Shown: one piece after another, positions 16,961 through 24,942 of the stretch | Layout: each line of letters begins with the position of its first letter | Numbering within the stretch: the stretch's first letter is position 1 | Origin: Streptomyces achromogenes | GTDB lineage: Bacteria > Actinomycetota > Actinomycetes > Streptomycetales > Streptomycetaceae | NCBI RefSeq assembly: GCF_030816715.1 | Contig: NZ_JAUSYH010000001.1 | Coordinates: 6,200,001-6,264,000 of the forward strand | DNA: 64,000 nt | Reading direction: 5' to 3' | The notes under the pieces: generated by a model | Databases searched by the model: none | The model's input: only the letters and a program-made list of their open reading frames with translations | Told to the model about the DNA's origin: nothing | Made by a program: the position numbers and the translations under genes

Positions 16961-17979
16961 TGCTGTTGGAGCTGGAACGCGCGACCGTGCGGTTCGGCGG
17001 GCGCGCCGTCCTCGACGAGGTCGGTCTCGCGGTCGCCGAGCACGAGGTGGTGTGTGTGCTCGGGCCCAGCGGCAGCGGCAAGTCGACGCTGCTGCGGGCG
17101 GTCGCCGGGCTCCAGCCGCTCGATTCCGGACGGGTGTCGCTGGACGGACGCGACCAGGCCGGGGTGCCCGCGCACCGGCGCGAGCTCGGGCTGATGTTCC
17201 AGGACCACCAGCTGTTCCCGCAGCGGGACGTCGGCGGCAACGTGGCCTTCGGGCTGCGGATGCGCGGTATGCCGAAGGACGGGCGGGGCGACCGGGTGCG
17301 GGAGTTGCTCGAGCTGGTCGGGCTGCCGGGGGCGGCGAACCGCGCCGTGGCCGCGCTCTCCGGCGGTGAGCAGCAGCGGGTGGCGCTGGCCCGGGCGCTG
17401 GCCCCACGGCCCCGGCTGCTGATGCTGGACGAGCCGCTGGGGCAGCTGGACCGGTCGCTGCGCGAGCGTCTCGTCGTGGAACTGCGGGAGCTGTTCGGCC
17501 GGTTGGGCACGACCGTGCTCGCGGTCACGCACGACCAGGGCGAGGCGTTCGCGCTCGCCGACCGGGTCGTGGTGATGCGGGACGGCCGGATCGCCCAGTC
17601 GGGCACGCCCCTCGAGGTGTGGCAGCGGCCGGCGGACGCTTTCGTGGCCCGCTTCCTCGGCTTCGACAACGTGGTGGCGGCGACCGTCACGGGCGAGGCG
17701 GCGGTCACGCCCTGGGGGAAGGTGCCGGTGCCGGCCGGGTCCGGTCAGGGGGCGCGCACGCTGCTCGTGCGGCCCGCCGGCGTCCGCCTGGCCGGCGCGG
17801 ACGAGGGGCTGCGCTGCACGGTCGCCGCGCGCACCTTCCGCGGCACCCATGTCGCCGTCCGCCTGCAGCCGGAGGACGCGCCGGCGCTCGAGGCGGCGTG
17901 CGCGCTGCGGGACGCGCCCGAGGTCGGCGACACCGTGGGAGTTTTCTTCGACTCGGCCGAAACCGTGGTGCTCGACTGA
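16960..17979 (+). CDS. thiQ: Thiamine-type ABC transporter ATP-binding protein
   Basis: 339-residue ATPase: Walker A GPSGSGKST (about 35-43), Q-loop in LMFQDHQLFPQ, signature LSGGEQQRVALA, Walker B LLMLDEPLG, and switch His in AVTHDQGEA. A C-terminal TOBE-like domain (about 240-339) is present, longer than E. coli ThiQ and like ferric/spermidine ATPases. Coupled to the permease by a one-base overlap. Together with the two preceding genes it forms a complete importer; thiamine is assigned from the riboswitch, since the protein alone would also fit iron or polyamine systems. Confidence 0.88.
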   Translation: MLLELERATVRFGGRAVLDEVGLAVAEHEVVCVLGPSGSGKSTLLRAVAGLQPLDSGRVSLDGRDQAGVPAHRRELGLMFQDHQLFPQRDVGGNVAFGLRMRGMPKDGRGDRVRELLELVGLPGAANRAVAALSGGEQQRVALARALAPRPRLLMLDEPLGQLDRSLRERLVVELRELFGRLGTTVLAVTHDQGEAFALADRVVVMRDGRIAQSGTPLEVWQRPADAFVARFLGFDNVVAATVTGEAAVTPWGKVPVPAGSGQGARTLLVRPAGVRLAGADEGLRCTVAARTFRGTHVAVRLQPEDAPALEAACALRDAPEVGDTVGVFFDSAETVVLD

Positions 17980-18006
17980 CCGTCCGCCGCCTACGGTGAA
18001 CCCCCC

Positions 18007-18286
18007 ATGCCCCTGGGCCGTGAACTGGTCGCGCTGGTGCGCGCGGGGCCCAGGAGGAGATCGCCCGGGAGGACGTCCCGTTGACCGGCGGACCGAACGG
18101 ACCGGCGGCCGAGGGCGATCCGACCGCCTGGACGTGTGGCCGGCCGAGACCGGGCGGCCGGTCGTCGGCGCGCTGCGGGAGGCCGGGCGGCGGTACCGCC
18201 GTCCGCCGCCGGGCAGCCCCGGGCTGGAAGCGCTCGGCGAGCGCGAGGTGCCGGAGTTCTGGCTGGTGAACACCACGTTCGGCTGA
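18007..18286 (+). pseudogene. Frameshifted remnant of a small unidentified gene
   Basis: Coding-like G/C third-position bias continues past thiQ but moves between frames. ATG 18007 opens MPLGRELVALVRAG; near 18050 the sense passes to a second frame (QEEIAREDVPLTGGP); near 18130 it passes to a third that ends RRPPPGSPGLEALGEREVPEFWLVNTTFG with TGA at 18284-18286. Two frame changes in under 280 bp suggest a decayed gene of about 90 codons. I do not recognise the product. Sequencing error is the alternative. No functional start and frame cover the whole stretch. Confidence 0.45.
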
Positions 18287-18323
18287 GAGAGCCGGGGGCG
18301 CGGTTCGCGGGCGGGACATGCGG

Positions 18324-18352
18324 GCGGCCCGCCCCGGTGAGGGACGGGCCGC
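18324..18352. terminator. Bidirectional hairpin between convergent units
   Basis: Arms 18324-18335 and 18341-18352 pair over 12 bp with one mismatch and a 5-nt loop, between the plus-strand remnant and the minus-strand LAETG gene. It can serve both directions. A CACACGTGTGTG palindrome-like stretch follows at about 18354-18366. Confidence 0.6.
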
Positions 18353-18375
18353 GCACACGTGTGTGCGTCGTGGGG

Positions 18376-19095
18376 TCAGCGGTGGCTGGCCCCTCGGCGA
18401 CGCATGCCGAAGAACACCGCTCCCCCGCCGACGACGACCAGCGCGGCCGCGACGCCGACGATCAGGCCGGTGTTGGAACTGGCGCCGGTCTCGGCGAGGT
18501 TGGACTCCTGGACCGCGGCCGAGGGCGCGTTGCTCGCGGAGGGCGCGCCGGGCGCGGCGTCGTCGCTGGCCGAGTCGGACGGCGACGGCAGGGCGGTGGC
18601 CGTCTCGGCCGGCGGCGCGGTGGTGCCCGACGGCGTGGAGGAAGGCGTCGAGGACGGGGTGCCGGTCGGCTTGGAGGTGTCGGCCGCGCACGCCTTGGCC
18701 GGGGTGGTCAGGTTCGGGCTGATGTCCGTGTTGAGCGGCTTCTTGCCCTCGAGGGCCCGCACATGGACCCTGTAGATCGCGCCCGGCTCCCACTCCTCGG
18801 CGAAGGACACGGTGACGCCCTTCTTGGAGCCCTTGACCGTCACGGCCTCGCCGACCTGCCGCAGGTCGGCGCCGTTGTTCTCGAGGAAGACGCTGATCTC
18901 GGCCGCGGTGTGCGACGGGTCCTTGTCGGTGACGGTGATGACGCCCTTGGCGCCGTCACAGGCGGCGGTGGCGGAGAAGTCGCCTATCTCGCAGGCCAAC
19001 GCGGTGCCCGAGGCGCTGAACGCGAGGGCGGCGGAAGCGGCGGTGACACCGAGCATGCGCACCGAACGGGCGGCGATACGGCGGGAAAGGGACAC
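18376..19095 (-). CDS. LAETG-motif sortase-anchored surface protein
   Basis: 239 residues: a signal peptide of about 34 residues ending near GTALA, an extracellular domain of about 100 residues containing two cysteines (one in ACEIGD, one in AACDG) and a third near ACAAD, then a Ser/Thr/Pro-rich wall-spanning stalk. The C-terminal sorting signal is LAETG followed by a hydrophobic helix and RRRGASHR. LAxTG motifs are used by class E sortases of Streptomyces, which attach such proteins to peptidoglycan. The ligand-binding or structural role is unknown. A good vegetative promoter lies about 97 bp upstream on the minus strand. Confidence 0.88.
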   Translation of the reverse strand: MSLSRRIAARSVRMLGVTAASAALAFSASGTALACEIGDFSATAACDGAKGVITVTDKDPSHTAAEISVFLENNGADLRQVGEAVTVKGSKKGVTVSFAEEWEPGAIYRVHVRALEGKKPLNTDISPNLTTPAKACAADTSKPTGTPSSTPSSTPSGTTAPPAETATALPSPSDSASDDAAPGAPSASNAPSAAVQESNLAETGASSNTGLIVGVAAALVVVGGGAVFFGMRRRGASHR

Positions 19096-19191
19096 GTTTG
19101 TCCTTTACGGGAAGCGCAACTGCGGGGGGTGGAGGGGGAGATGGCGCCCCCGGTGAGCCGAGTGCGTCACCATCCCCAGCAGACCCACAGG

Positions 19192-19219
19192 TCTATAAGC
19201 GTTTCATAAGAAGTGTCAA
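19192..19219 (-). promoter_or_regulatory. Sigma-70/HrdB-type promoter of the LAETG gene
   Basis: On the minus strand TTGACA (19219-19214) and TATAGA (19197-19192) are separated by 16 bp, a near-consensus vegetative promoter pointing at the LAETG gene. The predicted 5' leader is about 90 nt. Confidence 0.6.
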
Positions 19220-19292
19220 TCCGGGGAGTCCTCCGCACGGTTGACTTTGCCCTCTTATTAACCGCTGAGACGTTTCAGCGCTTCTGAGACCT

Positions 19293-19331
19293 CCTCGATC
19301 CGGTCGACCGGGCCTCGATCCGGTCAACGGG
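19293..19331. repeat. Two-copy direct repeat
   Basis: Two adjacent ~19-20-bp copies of CCTCGATCCGGTC followed by (G/A)AC(C/G)GGG lie upstream of the LAETG promoter. An inverted repeat CGCTGA-N6-TCAGCG lies just to the left at 19263-19280. Either could bind a regulator; no function is known. Confidence 0.4.
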
Positions 19332-19373
19332 GGTCATACGGGGCTTCGTCGGGCAACCGCCCCGCGGGGGTGG

Positions 19374-19793
19374 TCAGCCCTGGACGGCCGACGGGTCCAT
19401 CCACACGACCTCCCAGGTGTGGCCGTCGAGGTCGTCGAAGGAACGGCCGTACATGAAGCCCATGTCCTGGGTCTGGCCGCTGGGGGAGCCGCCGAGGGCG
19501 AGCGCGCGGTCCACCAGCTCGTCGACCTTCGCGCGGCTCTCCGCGCTCAGCGCGATCAGGACCTCGCTGGTCTTCGAGGCGTCCGCGATCTCCTTCTTGG
19601 TGAAGGTCGAGTAGAACGGCTTGGTGAGCAGCATCGCGACGATCGTGTCGCTGATCACCACGGAGGCCGCGTTGTCGTCGCTGAACTGCGGGTTGATGGC
19701 GTAACCGAGCTCAGTGAAGAACTTCTTCGACGCGTCGAGGTTCTCGACGGGCAGGTTCACGAAGATCATCTGCTGGTAGGCCGGGGTGGTCAT
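19374..19793 (-). CDS. VOC-family (glyoxalase/bleomycin-resistance-fold) protein
   Basis: 139 residues with the paired beta-alpha-beta-beta-beta modules of the vicinal-oxygen-chelate superfamily: MIFVNLPVENLDASKKFF at the N-terminus, the FFTELGY helix, and a C-terminal FDDLDGHTWEVVWMDPSA with a His/Glu pair typical of metal-binding members. These resemble the PhnB/glyoxalase-like group found in many Streptomyces, for which enzyme activity is mostly unproven. It appears to be a single-gene unit. No resistance or catalytic role can be assigned from sequence. Confidence 0.85.
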   Translation of the reverse strand: MTTPAYQQMIFVNLPVENLDASKKFFTELGYAINPQFSDDNAASVVISDTIVAMLLTKPFYSTFTKKEIADASKTSEVLIALSAESRAKVDELVDRALALGGSPSGQTQDMGFMYGRSFDDLDGHTWEVVWMDPSAVQG

Positions 19794-19900
19794 CGCGCTC
19801 TCCCAAGGGGTTCGTGTCGTTCAGATGTGCTGTTCGGTGGGGTAGACCGGGGGGGCGCGGAGAACTCATCGGGGGTGCGGGAGTTTTTTCGGACGGTGTC

Positions 19901-21895
19901 TCAGCGGGCCAGCGGGAGGGCCGCCAGTTCGGCCACGACCAGGGTGAGCGGGACGAAGAGCGCCAGCAGGGCGCCGGCGCGCAGGGCGGCGGCGCTGCGC
20001 AGCGTCTTGGTCGGGGCGCCGAGGCGCAGCAGGGCGGCGGTGGTGTCGGCGCGGGCCTGCCGCGCCTCCACGGCCGACGTCAGGAGCGTCGCCACGGTGC
20101 AGCCCGCCACGACCAGGGCGCCCAGTGTGGACAGCGGGCCGAAGGACGGGTCGGCGGGGTCGTACAGCGCGGCCATCGTGTACCCGCCCGAGGCCACCGC
20201 GCAGACCACCCCGAGCGGACGGCCGATCCTGGACGCCTCCTGCATCAGTCCGCGGCCCGCGAGGAGGCGCAGGGCGCCGGGACGGGCCGCTTGCAGCAGG
20301 CGGCCGCAGAGGTGGGTGAGACCCGGGCCGGCGAGGGCGAGGCCCAGGACCGTGAGGAACCAGCCGAAGAACACGGCGGCGGGGCCCTCGGGCAGACCGC
20401 CGGGCAGGGGGAGCCCGCCGCCGTCGGCGGTCCGGCTCGCGTATCCCTCCACCGCCAGCCCGGCGGCGAGGAGCGCGGCGCCCCAGGGGAGGGCGGTGGG
20501 GTCGGGGGCCGGGGGGTTCTGCGAGGCGTGGAACACGGAGTCGGCCGGGTCCCCCGCGTGGTCGCCGTCCGCCGGGGGAAGAGCGTCGCCGGTCGATCCC
20601 TGCGGCGCGACGTCCGCAGCGGCGCGCGGAGCCGTGGGGCGGCCCTCGGCCGCCGGGCGGTCCTCGGCCGCCGGGCCGGGCCCTCCGTTGGCGGGCCGAC
20701 CATCCGTGGGCTGCTCGTGTTGCTCGCCTCGGTCGGCGGCGGGCCGTGCGTCCGTGCCGTTCGCGGGGCGGGCGTCCGGGCCGTCGGGACGGGTGAGGTG
20801 TTCGGTCACGGTCCGGGCGGTCCGGGCGGTGCGGCCGACGGCGGCCGGAACCGTGCGGCGGAGCGCGTCCCGGTCACCGCCGCCGGCCGGCCGCCGGGAG
20901 CCTCGCGGGTCCGCGGCCCGGGAGTCGTCGCCGCCCGCCGATCGGGCGGCCCGGGCGGCCGTGGCCTCGTCGCCCGCGCCCGAAGCGGTACGGCCGTCGG
21001 GTTCGGTGCGGTCGTCGGGCGTGCGGTGCGTCCGGCCGTCTTCTGCCCGGCCGGTCCGGTCCCCGGCGGCCGCCGTCCCGTGCTCGCGGCCGGCGGCGCT
21101 CCGAGCGGCCCGCTCGCGCGCACCCGGGTCGTCGGGGCCCTCGGGACCGTCCGCGGTCAGGTCGACGGGTGAGCGGTCGGCGCGGTCGTCCTGGCGTCGG
21201 CCGTCGGCGTTGCGAGCGTCGTCGGCCTGGGGTTCTCCGTCGGGGGACGGACGGGATGCGCGGGACGTCGTGGTGCGGTGGGCGCCGTATCTGCCGTACG
21301 CGCCGAACGTCTCGCCCGGGCCCTTCGTGCCGGATGCGCCGAAGCGGCCGAGCAGTCTCGGCGTCGCCCGGGCCGCCACGCGCGCGTCCCTCGGGCGCAG
21401 CATCAGCGCCACCGTCACGGACGAGGCGGCGGGGACCAGCGAGAGAAGGGTCAGCGCGGCCGGCAGGGGCAGCGGCCGGCTCGCCGCCAGGAAGTCGCTC
21501 GCCGCCCCGTCGAACGGCATGCCCGTGAGGTCGCCGCGGAGGTGGAGGAAGAGGAGCAGGGCCAGCATCGACCCGAGCAGCGTCGACAGGGCCGTCGTCG
21601 TCGCCGAGACGACCATGAGGCGGGTCGGCCCCAGGCCGATCGCCGCGAGGCCGGGGCGCGGGCGGGTCCCGGGGTCGGTGCGGGCGACCGCCCGGGCGAG
21701 GTAGACCGTGGCGGCCAGGGGCGCGGCACACCAGGCGAGCCGGAGCGCGGCGGACGCCGGCGCCTCGGGGTGGGTGAGCGCGTGGCCGAGGGTGCTCAGC
21801 AGGAGGAAGCCGGTGCCCGCCGAGGCCGCCGCCACCAGGAGCCGGCGGAGCTGGACGGCGGGGTGGGCGCTGCGGGTCAGACGGAGAGCGAGCAC
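19901..21895 (-). CDS. FtsX/MacB-type ABC transporter permease with a long hydrophilic insert
   Basis: 664 residues from GTG 21895, which overlaps the ATPase stop by 19 bases; the exact start is uncertain. There are four predicted membrane helices in the N-terminal ~165 residues, then about 300 residues (roughly 170-465) of Arg/Asp/Gly/Pro/Ala-rich, low-complexity, apparently disordered sequence, then about five helices ending EARQARADTTAALLRLGAPTKTLRSAA and a last hydrophobic pair. The arrangement of two hydrophobic blocks fits FtsX-domain exporter permeases. The insert lacks recognisable domains and is unusually long. With the ATPase it probably forms a macrolide/lipoprotein/peptide-type exporter or an antimicrobial-sensing transporter; the substrate is unknown. 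Confidence 0.7.
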   Translation of the reverse strand: MLALRLTRSAHPAVQLRRLLVAAASAGTGFLLLSTLGHALTHPEAPASAALRLAWCAAPLAATVYLARAVARTDPGTRPRPGLAAIGLGPTRLMVVSATTTALSTLLGSMLALLLFLHLRGDLTGMPFDGAASDFLAASRPLPLPAALTLLSLVPAASSVTVALMLRPRDARVAARATPRLLGRFGASGTKGPGETFGAYGRYGAHRTTTSRASRPSPDGEPQADDARNADGRRQDDRADRSPVDLTADGPEGPDDPGARERAARSAAGREHGTAAAGDRTGRAEDGRTHRTPDDRTEPDGRTASGAGDEATAARAARSAGGDDSRAADPRGSRRPAGGGDRDALRRTVPAAVGRTARTARTVTEHLTRPDGPDARPANGTDARPAADRGEQHEQPTDGRPANGGPGPAAEDRPAAEGRPTAPRAAADVAPQGSTGDALPPADGDHAGDPADSVFHASQNPPAPDPTALPWGAALLAAGLAVEGYASRTADGGGLPLPGGLPEGPAAVFFGWFLTVLGLALAGPGLTHLCGRLLQAARPGALRLLAGRGLMQEASRIGRPLGVVCAVASGGYTMAALYDPADPSFGPLSTLGALVVAGCTVATLLTSAVEARQARADTTAALLRLGAPTKTLRSAAALRAGALLALFVPLTLVVAELAALPLAR

Positions 21896-22620
21896 GCGGC
21901 TTCCCGGCCTTCCGGCTCCGTGACCGGCGGCAGATGGACCGTGTTCACCCGGCGCCCGTCCAGCAGGGCGACCGTACGGTCGGCGAGGGCCGCGGTCTGC
22001 GTGTCGTGGGTGGCGAGCACCACGGTGATGCCGTGCGAGCGGGCCGCCGAGGTCAGCGTGCGCAGGACGTGGCCGCGGTCCGCCCGGTGCAGCGGCGCGG
22101 TGGGCTCGTCCGCGAAGAGGACCGAGGGGGCCGGGGCCAGGGCCCGGGTGATGCACACCCGTTGCCGCTCGGCCTGGGTGAGTTCGTGCGGGCGCAGCCC
22201 GGACCGGTCGCCGATGTCCAGGCGTTCCAGCCATTCCAGTGCGGCGACCTTGGCCCGCCGGCGGCTGGTGCCGCGGAGCATGAGGGGCAGGGCGGCGTTC
22301 TCCCAGACGTTCAGCTCGGGGACGAGGAGGGGGACCGGGTCGATCCAGCCGAAGCGGTCCCGGCGCAGCCGTTCGCGGGCCGAGGGGCCCATTTTGTGCA
22401 CGGGGACGCTGTTGAACCAGACCTCGCCGCGGTGGGCGGAGACCAGGCCGGACAGACAGCGCAGCAGCGTCGTCTTGCCGCTGCCGCGGGGCCCGCTGAC
22501 GGCGAGGATCTCGCCCTCCCGCACACCCATCGAGACGCCGGCCAGCCCGGGGGAGCCGTCGGGGTGCGTGAAGTGCAGGGAGCGTGCCCAGAGCACGTCG
22601 TCGTCCGGCGGGGCCTCCAT
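21877..22620 (-). CDS. ABC transporter ATP-binding protein (MacB/LolD type)
   Basis: 247 residues. Walker A is GPRGSGKTT (about 43-51), Walker B VLFADEPT and the switch His in LATHDT. The signature motif, normally LSGGQ, reads LTQAE within HELTQAERQRV, a marked departure; the D-loop also differs (APLHRAD in place of the common ALD). Such ATPases pair with FtsX-like permeases and here the permease gene overlaps its 3' end. The degenerate signature raises the possibility of reduced hydrolysis or a regulatory role. ATG at 22620 is used; it is the first gene of a two-gene unit. Confidence 0.82.
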   Translation of the reverse strand: MEAPPDDDVLWARSLHFTHPDGSPGLAGVSMGVREGEILAVSGPRGSGKTTLLRCLSGLVSAHRGEVWFNSVPVHKMGPSARERLRRDRFGWIDPVPLLVPELNVWENAALPLMLRGTSRRRAKVAALEWLERLDIGDRSGLRPHELTQAERQRVCITRALAPAPSVLFADEPTAPLHRADRGHVLRTLTSAARSHGITVVLATHDTQTAALADRTVALLDGRRVNTVHLPPVTEPEGREAACSLSV

Positions 22621-22742
22621 AGGCGTACACCTCGGTTCAGATCTGTGGTTCCCGTGCCGATCCCCCGAGCGGGGGAACGAAGGCAGGGCCGATCGGTCAC
22701 TGGCACGCTAGGCAGGCGACGGCGGGAGGCCGGACAGCACAC

Positions 22743-22787
22743 GGCCCCGGGCCGCCGTTTCTCACTCGAACGGCAGACTCCGGGGCC
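22743..22787 (-). terminator. Hairpin downstream of the aminotransferase gene
   Basis: Outer stem GGCCCCGG (22743-22750) with CCGGGGCC (22780-22787) and inner stem GCCGTT (22754-22759) with AACGGC (22769-22774) form a bulged stem-loop in the gap after the minus-strand aminotransferase stop. It is a likely terminator for that gene. Confidence 0.5.
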
Positions 22788-22792
22788 GGTGT

Positions 22793-22806
22793 TGATCAGC
22801 TGATCA
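22793..22806. promoter_or_regulatory. 14-bp perfect palindrome
   Basis: TGATCAGCTGATCA lies between the aminotransferase end (22860) and the ABC operon start (22620). It could be a protein-binding site or part of the termination region. No partner copy was seen nearby. Confidence 0.3.
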
Positions 22807-22859
22807 GGCTGACGTCACGGACATCGGCGACAGTACGGGCATCGTCGACATCGCGGACG

Positions 22860-24224
22860 TCACAGCTTCGTCCACGCCTGAGTCAGCGTGGCGCGCAGGA
22901 TCTGCTCGATCTCGTCGAACGTCTCCTGGTTGGAGATCAGCGGCGGGGCCAGCTGGACGACCGGGTCGCCGCGGTCGTCCGCACGGCAGTACAGGCCGTT
23001 CTCGAAGAGGGCCTTCGAGAGGTAGCCGTAGAGGACGCGCTCGGTCTCCTCCTCGTTGAACGATTCCTTCGTGACCTTGTCCTTCACGAGTTCGATGCCG
23101 TAGAAGAAGCCGTTGCCGCGGACGTCGCCGACGATCGGCAGGTCGTGCAGCTTCTGGAGCGTGGACAGGAACGCGCCCTCGTTGTCGAGGACGTGCTGGT
23201 TCAGGCCCTCGCGCTCGAACAGGTCCAGATTGGCCAGGCCCACCGCGGCCGAGACCGGGTGGCCGCCGAAGGTGTAGCCGTGCAGGAAGGTGTTGTCGCC
23301 CTTGTAGAACGGCTCGGCCAGCCGGTCGCTGACGATGCAGGCGCCGATCGGGGAGTAGCCCGACGTCATGCCCTTGGCGCAGGTGATCATGTCCGGGACG
23401 TAGCCGAACTTGTCGCAGGCGAACATCGTGCCGAGGCGGCCGAAGGCGCAGATGACCTCGTCCGAGACGAGCAGCACGTCGTACTGGTCGCAGATCTCCC
23501 GCACCCGCCGGAAGTAGCCGGGCGGCGGCGGGAAGCAGCCGCCGGCGTTCTGGACCGGCTCGAGGAAGACCGCGGCGACCGTGTCCGGGCCCTCGAAGAG
23601 GATCTGCTGCTCGATCTGGTCGGCGGCCCAGCGGCCGAAGGCCTCGGGGTCGTCGCCGTGGATCGGGGCGCGGTAGATGTTGGTGTTCGGCACCTTGTGC
23701 GCGCCCGGGACGAGCGGCTCGAAGGGGGCCTTGAGGGCCGGCAGGCCGGTGATGGACAGGGCGCCCTGCGGGGTGCCGTGGTAGGCGACCGCCCGCGAGA
23801 TGACCTTGTACTTGGTCGGCTTGCCGGTCAGCTTGAAGTACTGCTTGGCGAGCTTCCAGGCGGTCTCCACGGCCTCACCGCCGCCGGTGGTGAAGAAGAC
23901 CTTGTTGAGGTCGCCCGGCGCGTGGTCGGCCAGACGCTCCGCGAGTTCCACGGCCTTCGGGTGGGCGTAGGACCACACCGGGAAGAACGCCAGCTCCTGG
24001 GCCTGCTTGAAGGCCGCCTCGGCGAGTTCCACGCGCCCGTGGCCCGCCTGCACCACGAACAGGCCGGCGAGGCCGTCGAGGTAGCGCTTGCCCTTGTCGT
24101 CGTAGATGTAGGTGCCCTCGCCCCGGACGATCGTCGGGACCGGCGAGTTCTCGTACGAGGACATGCGGGTGAAGTGCATCCACAGGTGGTCGTACGCGGT
24201 GCGGCTGAGGTCCTTGGTGCTCAC
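22860..24224 (-). CDS. Class III PLP aminotransferase, probably putrescine/diamine:pyruvate type
   Basis: 454 residues of the omega-aminotransferase (fold type I, class III) family. Visible landmarks are FTTGGGEAVETAWKLAK, the LVSDEVICAFGRLG segment with the PLP-contacting Asp, the Schiff-base lysine Lys284 in CAKGMTSGY, and GYTFGGHPVSAAVGLAN. Related enzymes use putrescine, cadaverine, beta-alanine or other omega-amines with pyruvate. The neighbouring Lrp-type regulator and aminobutyraldehyde dehydrogenase support a first step of putrescine breakdown to 4-aminobutyraldehyde. The gene ends 19 bp after the regulator's stop region on the same strand, so both probably share a transcript. Confidence 0.87.
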   Translation of the reverse strand: MSTKDLSRTAYDHLWMHFTRMSSYENSPVPTIVRGEGTYIYDDKGKRYLDGLAGLFVVQAGHGRVELAEAAFKQAQELAFFPVWSYAHPKAVELAERLADHAPGDLNKVFFTTGGGEAVETAWKLAKQYFKLTGKPTKYKVISRAVAYHGTPQGALSITGLPALKAPFEPLVPGAHKVPNTNIYRAPIHGDDPEAFGRWAADQIEQQILFEGPDTVAAVFLEPVQNAGGCFPPPPGYFRRVREICDQYDVLLVSDEVICAFGRLGTMFACDKFGYVPDMITCAKGMTSGYSPIGACIVSDRLAEPFYKGDNTFLHGYTFGGHPVSAAVGLANLDLFEREGLNQHVLDNEGAFLSTLQKLHDLPIVGDVRGNGFFYGIELVKDKVTKESFNEEETERVLYGYLSKALFENGLYCRADDRGDPVVQLAPPLISNQETFDEIEQILRATLTQAWTKL

Positions 24225-24243
24225 GGTTATCGGGTCCTCACGG

Positions 24244-24762
24244 TTATCGGGTTCCCCACATGTAGGTCTGCTTCTTCAGCTTCAGATAGACGAAGCTCTC
24301 GGTGGAGCGCACGCCCGGCAGGGCCCGGATGCGTTTGTTGATGACGTCCAGCAGGTGGTCGTCGTCCTCGCAGACGATCTCGGCGAGGACGTCGAACGAG
24401 CCCGCGGTCATCACCACGTACTCGACCTCGGACATGTCGGTGAGCGCTTCCGCCACGGACTCCACGTCGCCCTCGACGTTGATCCCGACCATCGCCTGCC
24501 GCCGGAAGCCCACGGTGAGCGGGTCGGTGACGGCGACGATCTGCATCACGCCCTGGTCGAGCAGCTTCTGGACGCGCTGGCGTACGGCCGCCTCCGACAG
24601 GCCGACGGCCTTGCCGATCGCGGCGTACGGCCGGCGGCCGTCCTCCTGGAGCTGCTCGATGATGGCGAGGCTGACGGCATCCAGGTGAGGGGTGCTGCCG
24701 CTCCTGGACTCGCGGGAGTCCCTGTGCTCTGCGCTTCGACTGGCCACGACGTCACTGTGCAC
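24244..24762 (-). CDS. Lrp/AsnC-family transcriptional regulator
   Basis: 172 residues from GTG 24762. An N-terminal helix-turn-helix (LDAVSLAIIEQLQEDGRRPY, then KAVGLSEAAVRQRVQKL) is followed by a C-terminal RAM ligand-binding domain (VGINVEGDVESVAEAL through RSTESFVYLKL). Lrp-type proteins bind DNA as octamers and sense amino acids or related amines. A TTG at 24783 or GTG at 24747 are alternative starts. It is divergent from the aldehyde dehydrogenase at 24943 and upstream of the aminotransferase, so it most likely controls both and itself in response to an amine or amino acid. Confidence 0.9.
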   Translation of the reverse strand: MHSDVVASRSAEHRDSRESRSGSTPHLDAVSLAIIEQLQEDGRRPYAAIGKAVGLSEAAVRQRVQKLLDQGVMQIVAVTDPLTVGFRRQAMVGINVEGDVESVAEALTDMSEVEYVVMTAGSFDVLAEIVCEDDDHLLDVINKRIRALPGVRSTESFVYLKLKKQTYMWGTR

Positions 24763-24857
24763 GACAGCTCGACAGTTCCGCAAGGTCGAGGCGATGAAAT
24801 TCGTTGTTTACGTGAGTGAGATCTACGGATTCCGCAGCCCCGGCGTGATCGGGGGTG

Positions 24858-24885
24858 TTGAAAACGCGGGCGGGCGGATTAGGGT
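24858..24885 (+). promoter_or_regulatory. Promoter of the aldehyde dehydrogenase gene
   Basis: TTGAAA (24858-24863) and TAGGGT (24880-24885) are 16 bp apart, upstream of the gene at 24943. Transcription would start near 24892, within the inverted repeat described next. Confidence 0.45.
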
Positions 24886-24909
24886 GGGTGTCTCAGTACA
24901 TGGACACCC
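24886..24909. promoter_or_regulatory. Inverted repeat at the predicted transcription start (candidate operator)
   Basis: GGGTGTC-N10-GACACCC directly follows the -10 box of the preceding promoter in the divergent regulator/dehydrogenase gap. Its position suits repression by the adjacent Lrp-type regulator, though it does not look like a classical AT-rich Lrp box. Confidence 0.35.
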
Positions 24910-24942
24910 CCAGCAGTCAGAAACCGATCAGGAGGCCCGGCA

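Noticed and set aside
22631..22859. Possible small gene between the ABC operon and the aminotransferase
   Set aside because: No start with ribosome site and no coding bias; the stretch is explained by a terminator hairpin and a palindrome.
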